Below are positions 1 through 7,219 of a DNA stretch of 23,804 bases, one piece after another; position 1 is the first letter of the stretch; each line of letters starts with the position of its first letter. The DNA is from a virus. The position numbers and the translations under genes are program-made. The notes beneath the pieces were generated by a model. That model was not told the origin of the DNA. It made no database searches and saw only the letters and a program-made list of their open reading frames with translations. The DNA lies in the IMG/VR virus record IMGVR_UViG_3300025110_000128, positions 1 through 23,804 of that record; one strand, written 5' to 3'.

Positions 1-9
1 GCTCCTCCT

Positions 10-198
10 ATGGACCTCGCTTGGCGGTTGCTCAAAGGAGATTGCCCTACACCCTCCAAAGGTAAGTATTCAAACCAAGCCGCCGCTCAACGAGCAGCAG
101 ATTATCAGAGTCAACAATCAGGTCAACGTATCTCTGTATATCGATGCCAACAAGTTGGCGGCGGTGGTTGCGGCTTCTGGCACTTAACAAGCGGTTGA
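10..198 (+). CDS. Small WHLTS-motif zinc-ribbon-like protein, possibly 5'-partial
   Basis: This is the only convincing plus-strand gene. It encodes 62 residues from an ATG nine bases inside the window, but the frame stays open to the left edge and no Shine-Dalgarno is visible, so the true start may lie outside. The C-terminal half has the layout of a small protein often seen in phages and viruses: a basic, Ala/Gln-rich helix, then VYRC, a glycine run with a second cysteine (GGGGCGF), and the ending WHLTSG. Two cysteines suggest a minimal metal-binding knuckle. The function of that family is unknown to me. It is convergent with the minus-strand operon and its TGA ends one base before the last minus-strand stop codon, so there is no room for a separate terminator. 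Confidence 0.7.
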   Translation: MDLAWRLLKGDCPTPSKGKYSNQAAAQRAADYQSQQSGQRISVYRCQQVGGGGCGFWHLTSG

Positions 199-199
199 G

Positions 200-322
200 T
201 TACTCCTCTTCACCAGATGGTAAGTTTAACGCTCCTCTTAGCAATCTATCAATAACTAGCATGCATATTTCAAGTAGGATAAATAGGAATAGTATTTCCC
301 AGAATATCCCGCTTATGCTCAT
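200..322 (-). CDS. 40-residue single-span membrane micro-protein
   Basis: A 40-codon frame starts with ATG overlapping the chaperonin stop as ATGA and ends in TAA at 202-200. Residues about 4-24 (starting ISGIFWEILFLFILLE) are strongly hydrophobic apart from two glutamates and should form one transmembrane helix. A short positively charged stretch (DRLLRGAL) and a soluble tail ending SGEEE follow. The overlap with the chaperonin stop and the exact fit of the frame into the remaining space argue for a real gene. It is the last minus-strand gene before the convergent plus-strand gene. I recognise no family. Small membrane proteins of viruses can be holins, lysis proteins or envelope components, but nothing here picks one of these. 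Confidence 0.6.
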   Translation of the reverse strand: MSISGIFWEILFLFILLEICMLVIDRLLRGALNLPSGEEE

Positions 323-1818
323 GCACGCGGCCTCTTTGCAATGATATCATCAATCCGTAGAATAGAAGTTGATACCTCAGTGGCAGAGGTAATGATTTGG
401 CGCACAAGAGAAACAGGTTCGTAGATTCCTTTTTCTCCTGTATCCATGACTTCTCCTATTCCTTCTTCGTCAATATATAATCCCCAAGAGTCAGGACATG
501 AGCGCAATTCCATTACAATATCCAATGGGTCCATTCCAGCGTTTGCTGCAATAGCAGCAGGAATAATTTCCAAAGAGTCAGCATAGGCTTCTAAACACAT
601 TCTTTCACGCGCACTAATACCGCTAATTACTGTAGCCTTTTCACGAACGACGCCAGCCACCTTGGATAATACAGCACCTCCACCGGGGTATGCTCCACCA
701 TCTTTCATATAGAGACACGTAACACCAAGTGCATCATCGAACGCACGCTCGTATTCATCGAGTGTCTGACGGGTGGCACCACGGATAACAAGAGTAACAA
801 CATCGGCATCATCAGCCTTTACTGTAACATAGTCGAGGTCACCAATACGAGTTTGCTCTACATATGTTGCTCGGGGTGTAAGTTCACCATCGAGGTCTTC
901 CAGCCTGTGATAGACAGGATTACCTGTGATTCTGTTTAAGGCGAGCATATCGGATTCTTGTAATCGAGAGACAACACCTACACCATTTGCGGCCAACGCC
1001 TTAACAATAGCCTCGTGAACACCGTCTCGGACGAAAAGAATACCAACACCTAAGTCGAGAATTTTTTGCACCATGCCTCCGAGCATAGTCATTTCTTGTT
1101 GTTGGATGGACTGCAATTGACCGGGGTCGGTGAACTGCATTTGAATCTCTTTGAGATTGAATCCTTCAAGGCCACCGTTGAGCATGAGAATTATCCCTTC
1201 GTGTTCATGCTCTACCTCTGGTGCTGCAAATCCTTTGCTGAGAACAAGACCTTTGTGAACATAAGAATCACTCATAGAACCACCACTTTGTGTAATAACA
1301 CGAACTCTGTCCATATTACCATCTACGGATTCAGCCACATCAACAACAAGGTCTGCTGCTAATCGTAAATGACTCTCAGCGGCTTTACCTCTTAGAGCAG
1401 TAGATGCTACAAGATTAATGTCTACTTCATTTGCTTTAGGTAGACTATCCAGAGTGGTTTCACTTGCCATATTGAAAGAGCGTATGATTGTGCGCGGGTG
1501 TATTCCTCTTCTTAGTAATCCTTCACTTAATGCCAACATCTGTCCTGCTAGAACAACGACGCTCGTCGTTCCATCTCGGCATGCTGCCTCTTGTGTCTTA
1601 CTTGCTTCAACCATCATTGTCGCTCCGGGGTGAGCCGTGTCTAATTCCCTCAAAATCGTTACACCATCGTTTGTGATGATGGTCTCTCCTTGTTCATCAA
1701 TGAGACATTTATCCATTCCGGCTGGGCCAAGCGTTGACCTCACCGTTTCTGCTACGTTCACCGCCGCCGTGATATTACTCATCTGTGCTTCTCTTCCTGT
1801 GCTTCTTTCATCTGTCAT
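319..1818 (-). CDS. ths: Group II chaperonin (thermosome subunit)
   Basis: This is a viral group II chaperonin of 499 residues; cellular thermosome subunits have about 545. It would form the ATP-driven double-ring folding machine in the cytoplasm, perhaps folding virion proteins. Diagnostic motifs appear in order: GPAGMDK (31-37), TNDGVT (49-54), the nucleotide-binding RDGTT (81-85, where the usual first Gly is Arg), the catalytic-Asp region FDDALGV (360-366), the GGGA loop near 380, the helix SLEIIPAAIAANAGMDPLDI and the ending RIDDII. The apical domain with its helical protrusion seems present; the N-terminus and the C-terminal tail are short. The ATG at 1818 is preferred over an in-frame TTG at 1824 because it shares a TAATG with the upstream stop and has GAGGTGA about six bases upstream. 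Chaperonin genes are a known magrovirus trait. Confidence 0.95.
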   Translation of the reverse strand: MTDERSTGREAQMSNITAAVNVAETVRSTLGPAGMDKCLIDEQGETIITNDGVTILRELDTAHPGATMMVEASKTQEAACRDGTTSVVVLAGQMLALSEGLLRRGIHPRTIIRSFNMASETTLDSLPKANEVDINLVASTALRGKAAESHLRLAADLVVDVAESVDGNMDRVRVITQSGGSMSDSYVHKGLVLSKGFAAPEVEHEHEGIILMLNGGLEGFNLKEIQMQFTDPGQLQSIQQQEMTMLGGMVQKILDLGVGILFVRDGVHEAIVKALAANGVGVVSRLQESDMLALNRITGNPVYHRLEDLDGELTPRATYVEQTRIGDLDYVTVKADDADVVTLVIRGATRQTLDEYERAFDDALGVTCLYMKDGGAYPGGGAVLSKVAGVVREKATVISGISARERMCLEAYADSLEIIPAAIAANAGMDPLDIVMELRSCPDSWGLYIDEEGIGEVMDTGEKGIYEPVSLVRQIITSATEVSTSILRIDDIIAKRPRA

Positions 1819-2417
1819 TACCAAATCACCTCTATTTCGTCAATTAATCCCGTGTTAATATTTCGGGACTTGACCATTCCTTTCTCCACCCCGTGCTTAA
1901 ACAGGGTGAGGTTCAACTTGCAGTCTTCTAGGCAATACTTTGCTACTTCATCGTAACGCCCTTCACGCCATGCAATAGGCGCGTCTATAGATTTCATAGA
2001 TACTTTTCCTTCTCCGAAGGTAGCCTTGCATACTTCGTCTAATGGTATGCGGTTACCTGATATTTTGCGCAGACTCCACGCAGTATCAAGAACAATTGGT
2101 TCTTTCATACCAAGTAATACACCAGCGTAGTGGCAGTCAAGAGCATTTTTGAGTATGGGTAAATCAAACCCACGAATGTTATGCCCCACAATTCTACCAC
2201 CGTTTTCTATGTGCTTCTCTAAATGTGAGCCTAATTCTTTAGGATGAAGTGGGTGCATAATAGCACCATCTACTCTTACATCTTCTTTGCTGAAAATATG
2301 TGCGTTTTCACCATCCCATGTTGCAACTACGACAGGTTCAAAGAGATGGGTTTTATCCCAACCTCCTATCTCATACGAAAAGTTCGCTGTTTCAATATCA
2401 ATAGCCATATCTTTCAT
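1818..2417 (-). CDS. DEDDy-family 3'-5' exonuclease
   Basis: A 199-residue stand-alone exonuclease of the RNase H-like fold. The three motifs of a DEDDy enzyme are visible: ExoI DIE (Asp7, Glu9), ExoII HNIRGFD (Asn80, Phe84, Asp85) and ExoIII YCLED (Tyr161, Asp165). These acidic residues would bind the two metal ions that hydrolyse DNA or RNA from the 3' end. No polymerase or helicase domain is attached. The spacing resembles the proofreading domains of family B polymerases and predicted RNase H-like 3'-5' exonucleases. Because the PolB in this window has an altered ExoII motif, this protein could supply extra proofreading, but that is inference. The start overlaps the upstream micro-gene as ATGA, with GGAGG eight bases upstream. 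Confidence 0.85.
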   Translation of the reverse strand: MKDMAIDIETANFSYEIGGWDKTHLFEPVVVATWDGENAHIFSKEDVRVDGAIMHPLHPKELGSHLEKHIENGGRIVGHNIRGFDLPILKNALDCHYAGVLLGMKEPIVLDTAWSLRKISGNRIPLDEVCKATFGEGKVSMKSIDAPIAWREGRYDEVAKYCLEDCKLNLTLFKHGVEKGMVKSRNINTGLIDEIEVIW

Positions 2418-2512
2418 TCGTCTTTCCTCCGTGGATTACAGAACACACATTCTATACGATATCCAAGCATCTTAGATGCCCATAAACAAGAGTCACAAAT
2501 CTTATTCTTCAT
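2414..2512 (-). CDS. 32-residue CxxC/CxxC micro-protein
   Basis: A 32-codon frame whose ATG overlaps the preceding stop (ATGA) and whose TGA overlaps the exonuclease start (ATGA). It contains two CxxC pairs: ICDSC at residues 5-9 and ECVFC at 21-25, spaced by 12 residues, the minimum for a zinc ribbon. The tail NPRRKDE contains the GGAGG that serves as ribosome-binding site for the exonuclease gene. The four paired cysteines and the two coupled junctions make chance occurrence unlikely. Function unknown; such micro-ribbons could bind nucleic acid or a protein partner. Confidence 0.65.
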   Translation of the reverse strand: MKNKICDSCLWASKMLGYRIECVFCNPRRKDE

Positions 2513-2604
2513 TCCTCCTCACCTTTCCCTCGTAAACAAGATAGACAATAACGAAAGCCGCGCAGAGCAGGATTGAAACATTTACCTTTATGGCATATGT
2601 TCAT
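2509..2604 (-). CDS. 31-residue cysteine-knuckle micro-protein
   Basis: A 31-codon frame between two ATGA overlaps. The cysteines are at 4, 9, 20 and 23 (ICHKGKC, then YCLSC), with basic residues throughout and a GEEE tail encoded by the Shine-Dalgarno GAGGAGG of the next gene. The second pair, preceded by an aromatic residue, resembles the YCxxC half of treble-clef or zinc-ribbon proteins. No longer homologue is recognisable by eye. It lies second in a chain of three micro-genes between the putative helicase and the exonuclease and is surely on the same transcript. Confidence 0.6.
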   Translation of the reverse strand: MNICHKGKCFNPALRGFRYCLSCLRGKGEEE

Positions 2605-2657
2605 TCTTCTTCCTCCTTTTGTTTGAGTAATTCTTCTGCTCGACAAATATGACACAT
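2601..2657 (-). CDS. 18-residue CxxC micro-ORF
   Basis: A very short frame encoding MCHICRAEELLKQKEEEE. Its ATG overlaps the upstream stop as TAATG and its TGA overlaps the next start as ATGA. It has one CHIC pair followed by a charged helix; the four terminal glutamates come from GGAGGAAGAAGA, the ribosome-binding site of the next gene. One CxxC alone could bind zinc only as a dimer or with a partner. It may equally be a coupling or leader peptide whose main role is to bring ribosomes to the next start. The perfect double overlap supports translation; biological function is open. Confidence 0.4.
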   Translation of the reverse strand: MCHICRAEELLKQKEEEE

Positions 2658-4120
2658 TATTCTGCCTCACCGTTCCACTTTACATGTGTCCTACTATTGA
2701 CTTTGGTTTCCTTCATCATAGGCTTAGCCTTACGATAGTGATTGTAAACTACAGGGTCACTGCGCTCTTGTTGACGACCATACACTTTGAGTAGTTCTTT
2801 CTTAGTAACCCAACCATCACCTTTCTTCTCACCGAGGTCAACGGTCTTACAGGATGCAATTGCTTTCTTCCAAGCAGAGGCCATAGCCACCTTTTCAGCC
2901 TTAGCAGCACCAAGTTCAAGGTCGCTTTCTAACCAAATGATAAGACGTTCAAACACATCATAGAGAATCTCCATTGCCATGTCGATGTGTTCACCTGTAA
3001 TATCCCATTTCTCGGATGCATCATACCCTTCTCCTGATTGCTTCAACTGTAACTTTTCAATGATTACTAGATGTGTAGCAAAGATGTTCAGATAATTCTC
3101 TAAGTTAGGCATGAAGGATAGAACCACATCACCTAACTTGTTATCCATACCATGCACTAAATGATAGAACTCCTCAACCGCAGCATCCATACTGAGGTCA
3201 AAATCAGGGGTCTTGTTGAAGAGGTCAAGTGCTGAGGCTCTAACGAGGCGCTCTCTTTCCTCTCGTTCTTCTTTGATTGATTCATCAAACTGTGACCACA
3301 TCTTTGCATCTAATGTCTCACTGCAAGCGAATAGGTGTTCGCGCACAAGGGATTCTACCTCTTTGAAATGAACAGATAGTTCTTCTGTGCTCATAACTCC
3401 TTTCTTCTTACTTTCCCATACTCCACGCATACGACGTTTGGATACTTCCATTCTCATATCGTTATTCCATGGACAGTATAGAAGCAGAACTCTTTGAAAG
3501 AGTCCTTTTGTGAGCACATATTCTTTTACTCCAGCAGGAGGGAAAGTTGTAATCCAGAATGATACACGAGACTCGGTCTCGATAGTTCCGTCTTTCATGT
3601 GCTTTGTTAGTGTATTGCTGTGACTTCCAACAGGATTCATTGCTTGTTGTAAATACAGTATGACCTCTTGGAAGAACTGCTTAGGATTCGGTTGGAGGAG
3701 AACACTCCCCTCATCGAAGTTTAGCAACTTCTTTCCGTTAAGCAAACCGGGTTGCTCCTCAGTCGTGTATGACCCGTCGTCGTTCTTATAGGACTTAAAT
3801 GAGCCAATCATTCCTGCATCGGTTCCAGAAGTAAAGATATCAGACCTAATGTCTGCGTGTCTTGCTACTTCACCGATGAATTCCCAAGCGATGGACTTAC
3901 CTGTCCTCGTTGGTTGTATCCAGAAAAATTGCACTCTGGGGTCTAATGCGCTCGCCCACACTGGTATGCGGACATAGTCCACCACCGTGTGTCCCTGCAA
4001 GAAGAAGAACGACATCAGTCCAGCCATTTCGTTGAAAAACGAAGTCTGTCTAAAGCGCTCTACATATTCCCGCATTATGGGGTATCGTTCTACTGCCGTG
4101 TATTGGTTCCATTCTCTCAT
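2657..4120 (-). CDS. P-loop ATPase, putative replicative helicase
   Basis: A 487-residue protein with a central NTPase core. A Walker A-like loop QPTRTGKS lies at residues 69-76 (the usual first Gly is Gln), Walker B LLNFDEG at 132-138 with Asp136/Glu137, a sensor-like VSFWITT near 186-192 and a candidate arginine finger in KGLFQR near 210. The rest is largely alpha-helical and charged. The DE Walker B, polar sensor strand and downstream arginine fit AAA+ or D5/DUF3987-like phage helicases. No MCM or DnaB homologue is seen elsewhere in the window, and it sits one gap from the primase and XPF nuclease genes, so a replicative helicase role is plausible but inferred. The ATG at 4120 is chosen over an in-frame GTG at 4129 because AGGTGA lies six bases before it. 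Confidence 0.6.
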   Translation of the reverse strand: MREWNQYTAVERYPIMREYVERFRQTSFFNEMAGLMSFFFLQGHTVVDYVRIPVWASALDPRVQFFWIQPTRTGKSIAWEFIGEVARHADIRSDIFTSGTDAGMIGSFKSYKNDDGSYTTEEQPGLLNGKKLLNFDEGSVLLQPNPKQFFQEVILYLQQAMNPVGSHSNTLTKHMKDGTIETESRVSFWITTFPPAGVKEYVLTKGLFQRVLLLYCPWNNDMRMEVSKRRMRGVWESKKKGVMSTEELSVHFKEVESLVREHLFACSETLDAKMWSQFDESIKEEREERERLVRASALDLFNKTPDFDLSMDAAVEEFYHLVHGMDNKLGDVVLSFMPNLENYLNIFATHLVIIEKLQLKQSGEGYDASEKWDITGEHIDMAMEILYDVFERLIIWLESDLELGAAKAEKVAMASAWKKAIASCKTVDLGEKKGDGWVTKKELLKVYGRQQERSDPVVYNHYRKAKPMMKETKVNSRTHVKWNGEAE

Positions 4121-4231
4121 TATTCTCACCTTTATTGGTTTCTCACTACCTTATCACACAATAAATACAACTCCTCCGAGAGGGGTGCACTATATGAAGA
4201 TTCACAGTTCGGTAGTGGGGGAACTGGTGGT
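4121..4231 (-). promoter_or_regulatory. Intergenic gap with possible weak promoter
   Basis: This 111-bp gap is one of only two in the window. On the minus strand it holds TTCATATAG around 4190-4198, a fair match to an archaeal TATA box about 75 bases before the helicase ATG, and a GGAGGAG near 4170 not followed by a convincing start codon. A short CCTC/GAGG pairing could partly fold that GGAGG into a hairpin. It may be the promoter of the helicase-to-chaperonin block, but the TATA match is weaker than the one at 14991-15000. Confidence 0.3.
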
Positions 4232-4921
4232 TCAGCGCTCAACCCTCACTGGGGCTTCGCTAGTTAGTGCTTCTACAACACGGGCTCGGAGAACCTTACC
4301 CATGCGTGGCACTTGACGCAGACAATCTGCGCACGCCGCTTCCTCGATGCTACCACATTCATCAAGGATGGCGTCTACCATCTCCGGTCCGATGCCGGGT
4401 ATGGTTCTGAGCATATCAAAACGAACATCGTTCGTGCTGACTCTCTTTATGGCTTGAGCACCGTGGCGACTCGCAGCCTTGTAGGTCTTCTGATGAAGCG
4501 CACCCAAAAAGTAGGATGCTTCTAGAATGTTGGGTGCTCGATATACGAGACATCCAAAGTCCGCAGCGATGCGTGCTAACCCACCAGAGACCTGCTTGGT
4601 GGCTTTGCTAACCGTCATTCCTTCTCCGCCTCTGGCTCTTACACCAGCAACATAATCTCCAATGCTACCCCAGACAACAACGCCGAACAACGATGCATTC
4701 GCATCTAGGTTATCCAACTGTCTCATCAAGTGACCATTTCTTAGAGATTGTAGAAAGTCTCCCACTGTCTTTGCTTCGATATACCACTCGCCGCATTTGT
4801 AATCTCCAACGATTAGTTTCTCTCGTATCAAAGGAACAGGGGGTTTCATTTTCTGCGCGTGTCTCTCTACAGCATCAGGAAGAGGACCTCTCTCGTTGCT
4901 ATCAATGATGAGGGGTTTCAT
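4232..4921 (-). CDS. XPF/ERCC4-family structure-specific nuclease
   Basis: A 229-residue protein with the two-part layout of archaeal XPF without the helicase: an N-terminal ERCC4 nuclease domain and a C-terminal tandem helix-hairpin-helix. The active-site elements are IDSNER (residues 6-11, for the usual VDxRE), VGDY (38-41) and IEAKTVGDF (48-56), where the classical ERK triad reads EAK. The hairpins are LRTIPGIGPEMVDAIL (about 171-186) and QVPRMGKVLRARVVEAL. Family members cut branched DNA 5' of single/double-strand junctions, often guided by PCNA; here flap, fork or recombination-intermediate processing is likely. The start overlaps the primase stop as ATGA. The changed basic residue leaves activity probable but not certain. 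Confidence 0.9.
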   Translation of the reverse strand: MKPLIIDSNERGPLPDAVERHAQKMKPPVPLIREKLIVGDYKCGEWYIEAKTVGDFLQSLRNGHLMRQLDNLDANASLFGVVVWGSIGDYVAGVRARGGEGMTVSKATKQVSGGLARIAADFGCLVYRAPNILEASYFLGALHQKTYKAASRHGAQAIKRVSTNDVRFDMLRTIPGIGPEMVDAILDECGSIEEAACADCLRQVPRMGKVLRARVVEALTSEAPVRVER

Positions 4922-5991
4922 AGGTCACCCGTCCCATCCCACAGTTGGCAACGACCAAGGCACAACCCATCAGCCTCTAAGGAGGCACAGTGTTGTTGAT
5001 AACCTCTGTTGACGATGGACGCTACATGGTATCGTGTTAGACTTTCATCATAGTCTGCCCATTGTAGAGTAGTGATGTAATTTGTAATACGTTCTATATG
5101 CTCTTCTCGCATCTCTTGATTTGTTCTCTCTACAGGTAGGAAGTTCCGTAGACGACTCGCCAAATAAATGGCAAGAGATTTGCGTGCGTTGTGAGGAGGG
5201 TTACTCCCTACTTGGCATGCTGCTTCCATTAGACACGGCAAAATCTTGATACCATCCATGCTGATTGTATCAAAGTGCACAGTCTCTCCAACCCGCTTTT
5301 CAAATCGGGCGCGACGGACTTGTTCGATTGGTATATCTATGCCGTTATCGCCATACTCGAATATGCCATCTCTCGATGTCTCAGCACGCTCACAAACATC
5401 GTCCCAAGACCAAGCAAGCAACTCCTCGCTGCGCAAAGGAACGCTCCATCGCAGGACATGTTGTTTGGCGTTGAAGGAATTCGGGATACGAATCATCCTT
5501 GCCATATCAAATGGGACAGTGGGGTCCATACAAGTGAGGTCAAGGTCCTTCTTCCAACCATTAACGACCTTCTTCCCAGCAGCCTTGATGAGGGAGACCT
5601 CGCTCCCTGTGGCTGGGCGATGAACAGTGCTGAGACGAACCCAAACGTGGAATCCGTTACCACTAAACCAAACAGCGTGATGAACATTCTTGGACATCAA
5701 CATCTGATGGAGTCGTCGGACTTGCTCAAGAACGCGGTCACCACTAACATCAACGACTTGTGAGTTAACTCTCTCCTTTCGGTCAAAGTCAATAACAAAA
5801 TGACGCACAATAGCAGTGTTGTATTCACCGCGTCGTCCGTTGGGTTTGACTGCTCTGAATCCATATACAGACATGTAAGAACACTGGCAGTTTCTCTGTG
5901 CGGACCAATACGATTCCATCTCATTACCGCTGTGGACCACCTTTCTGAATAGCCCTACTTCTCTTGGGAAATCAAATGTGAGTAAACTCAT
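4918..5991 (-). CDS. Archaeo-eukaryotic primase, PriS-like with PriL-like C-terminus
   Basis: A 357-residue primase. The catalytic AEP motifs are VIDFD (Asp68, Asp70), SGNGFH (Ser110 to His115) and MIRIPNS (Arg168). From about 235 the protein continues into a helical region with Cys253, Cys335, Cys344 and Cys348, the one-plus-three pattern expected for the 4Fe-4S domain of the large primase subunit PriL (ending CASLEADGLCLGRC). It thus looks like a single-chain fusion of catalytic and iron-sulfur halves, as known in some archaeal plasmid primases such as PolpTN2. It would synthesise primers for PolB. The start shares TAATG with the upstream stop and has GAGGAGGAG just before; the end overlaps the nuclease gene as ATGA. 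No large-subunit gene is seen nearby, in line with a fusion. Confidence 0.85.
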   Translation of the reverse strand: MSLLTFDFPREVGLFRKVVHSGNEMESYWSAQRNCQCSYMSVYGFRAVKPNGRRGEYNTAIVRHFVIDFDRKERVNSQVVDVSGDRVLEQVRRLHQMLMSKNVHHAVWFSGNGFHVWVRLSTVHRPATGSEVSLIKAAGKKVVNGWKKDLDLTCMDPTVPFDMARMIRIPNSFNAKQHVLRWSVPLRSEELLAWSWDDVCERAETSRDGIFEYGDNGIDIPIEQVRRARFEKRVGETVHFDTISMDGIKILPCLMEAACQVGSNPPHNARKSLAIYLASRLRNFLPVERTNQEMREEHIERITNYITTLQWADYDESLTRYHVASIVNRGYQQHCASLEADGLCLGRCQLWDGTGDL

Positions 5992-6302
5992 TATGTCTCC
6001 TCCTCGTGAAAGTATTCTCTAAGAGTAGTTTGACGATATTCTGTTTGGTCTTTTCGTAACGAAATTGGGTTAGGCATACCTGTATCAATCCATACCGATA
6101 ACCTCTCCCATACCTCAACAATTTCTATTTCCTCGTCGAAGTAGTCAGGGTCAAGTCTGATGAATATCTCAGCGTCTGGCAATCTCTCAATGACGTATCC
6201 TTTCTTCATGTTACGTCCTCCCCACTCAACACTAATCTTGATATCGGTTTTCTCTTGTAGTGCTGCTTCTAATAGGAATGTAACTGCATTTCTTTTGTTC
6301 AT
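5991..6302 (-). CDS. Unknown protein, 103 residues
   Basis: Not recognised. A soluble, acidic protein with an N-terminal helix (NAVTFLLEAALQEKTD), a central beta-rich part (IKISVEWGG, IFIRLDPDYF, IEIVEVWERLSVWID) and a charged tail ending HEEET, whose final codons form the GAGGAGGAG ribosome-binding site for the primase gene. There are no cysteines, membrane segments or catalytic motifs. It sits between the Cas4-like nuclease (ATGA overlap) and the primase (TAATG overlap), so it is certainly co-transcribed and may work with one of them. Confidence 0.7.
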   Translation of the reverse strand: MNKRNAVTFLLEAALQEKTDIKISVEWGGRNMKKGYVIERLPDAEIFIRLDPDYFDEEIEIVEVWERLSVWIDTGMPNPISLRKDQTEYRQTTLREYFHEEET

Positions 6303-7219
6303 GTGCTCGCCTCCGCTTGAAACTGTGGGCAGTGTTGCATGTAATCACAACGAGAGCACTTCCACCCTTCTCTGCTTCCAGAGTTAACCATATCGAACTG
6401 CTCATTAAGATACATTTTGACCAACTTACCAAGACGAACCTTCATGGCTCTCTCGCTAACTCTTTTGCATTCCTCGTAAGTCATATGGTCCGCTGCACTG
6501 TAACGCCATCCCCAATGAGTAACGTCTCCAGTAAGACCTTTCTCAACAAGCACAGCAGGGTCAGTCATTTCAATGAGCATCTTGTAGTAGGACATCTCCA
6601 TTCGCATATCAGATAACTTGTAAGTCGGATTCCATTTACCTGTCTTCAACTCCATAAGACCAAGACCTCCATCCTCATCTCTGAATACTCGGTCAATGAT
6701 ACCTACCAGTCGAACAGGCACTCCTTCAACTTCGGTCTCTACATCCAATCTAACTTCGTTTGCAACAGGCATAAACTTCTCAGGGTCTGATATCATTAGA
6801 CGTGCAACTTCATTCTTCATCATCCAATCGATGTTGAGATTATAGTCGCGCTCATAGAAGGGCTCATCACGATTTTCTTCTCGTCGTCCCTCAATTAGTT
6901 CTTCTTTGTTAGGAAGAAAGCCGCGCAGTGTTGTTTCTACAGAACGGTTGTTGCCTGAAAGAGCACTTTTGCGCAAGTCTGAAAGCATATCTGTATCAAT
7001 ACGGTCGTAGTATTCTTCTATGGCTCTATGAACATCATCTCCTATAATGAGATAATCATGCATCTCTTGCTTAACATCATGAATCTTACTGAGAAACATC
7101 TGTTGTGCGCACCACTTAGTAGAAGTTAGTGTGGACTTACTAATACGAATAATAATACCATCTTCTCCCATCTCAGGAGTCCATGCGTATGAAGACCCAT
7201 CAGGATAAATGCGATTCAT
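6299..7219 (-). CDS. Cas4/RecB-like PD-(D/E)XK nuclease with Fe-S cysteines
   Basis: A 306-residue nuclease of the PD-(D/E)XK superfamily. Features in order: Cys37 in TKWC, GDDVH (His64), VGIIDR (Asp176), MELKTG (Glu190, Lys192), the MSYYKML helix for the conserved Q/Y motif, and a cluster KCSRCDYMQHC with Cys288, Cys291 and Cys297. One early cysteine plus three late ones is the 4Fe-4S arrangement of Cas4 and AddB-type nucleases. These process DNA ends during recombination or packaging. No cas1 or CRISPR array is present, so a replication or repair role is more likely than adaptation. The ATG at 7219 overlaps the upstream stop as ATGA and follows GGAGGAAGAAGA; an upstream in-frame start would add 17 residues read out of frame from the neighbour. 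Confidence 0.88.
   Translation of the reverse strand: MNRIYPDGSSYAWTPEMGEDGIIIRISKSTLTSTKWCAQQMFLSKIHDVKQEMHDYLIIGDDVHRAIEEYYDRIDTDMLSDLRKSALSGNNRSVETTLRGFLPNKEELIEGRREENRDEPFYERDYNLNIDWMMKNEVARLMISDPEKFMPVANEVRLDVETEVEGVPVRLVGIIDRVFRDEDGGLGLMELKTGKWNPTYKLSDMRMEMSYYKMLIEMTDPAVLVEKGLTGDVTHWGWRYSAADHMTYEECKRVSERAMKVRLGKLVKMYLNEQFDMVNSGSREGWKCSRCDYMQHCPQFQAEAST

Noticed and set aside
4125-4166. 12-codon TTG frame after the GGAGG in the 4121-4231 gap
   Set aside because: The start is TTG with poor spacing, there is no coupling to the next gene and the peptide has no distinctive content.
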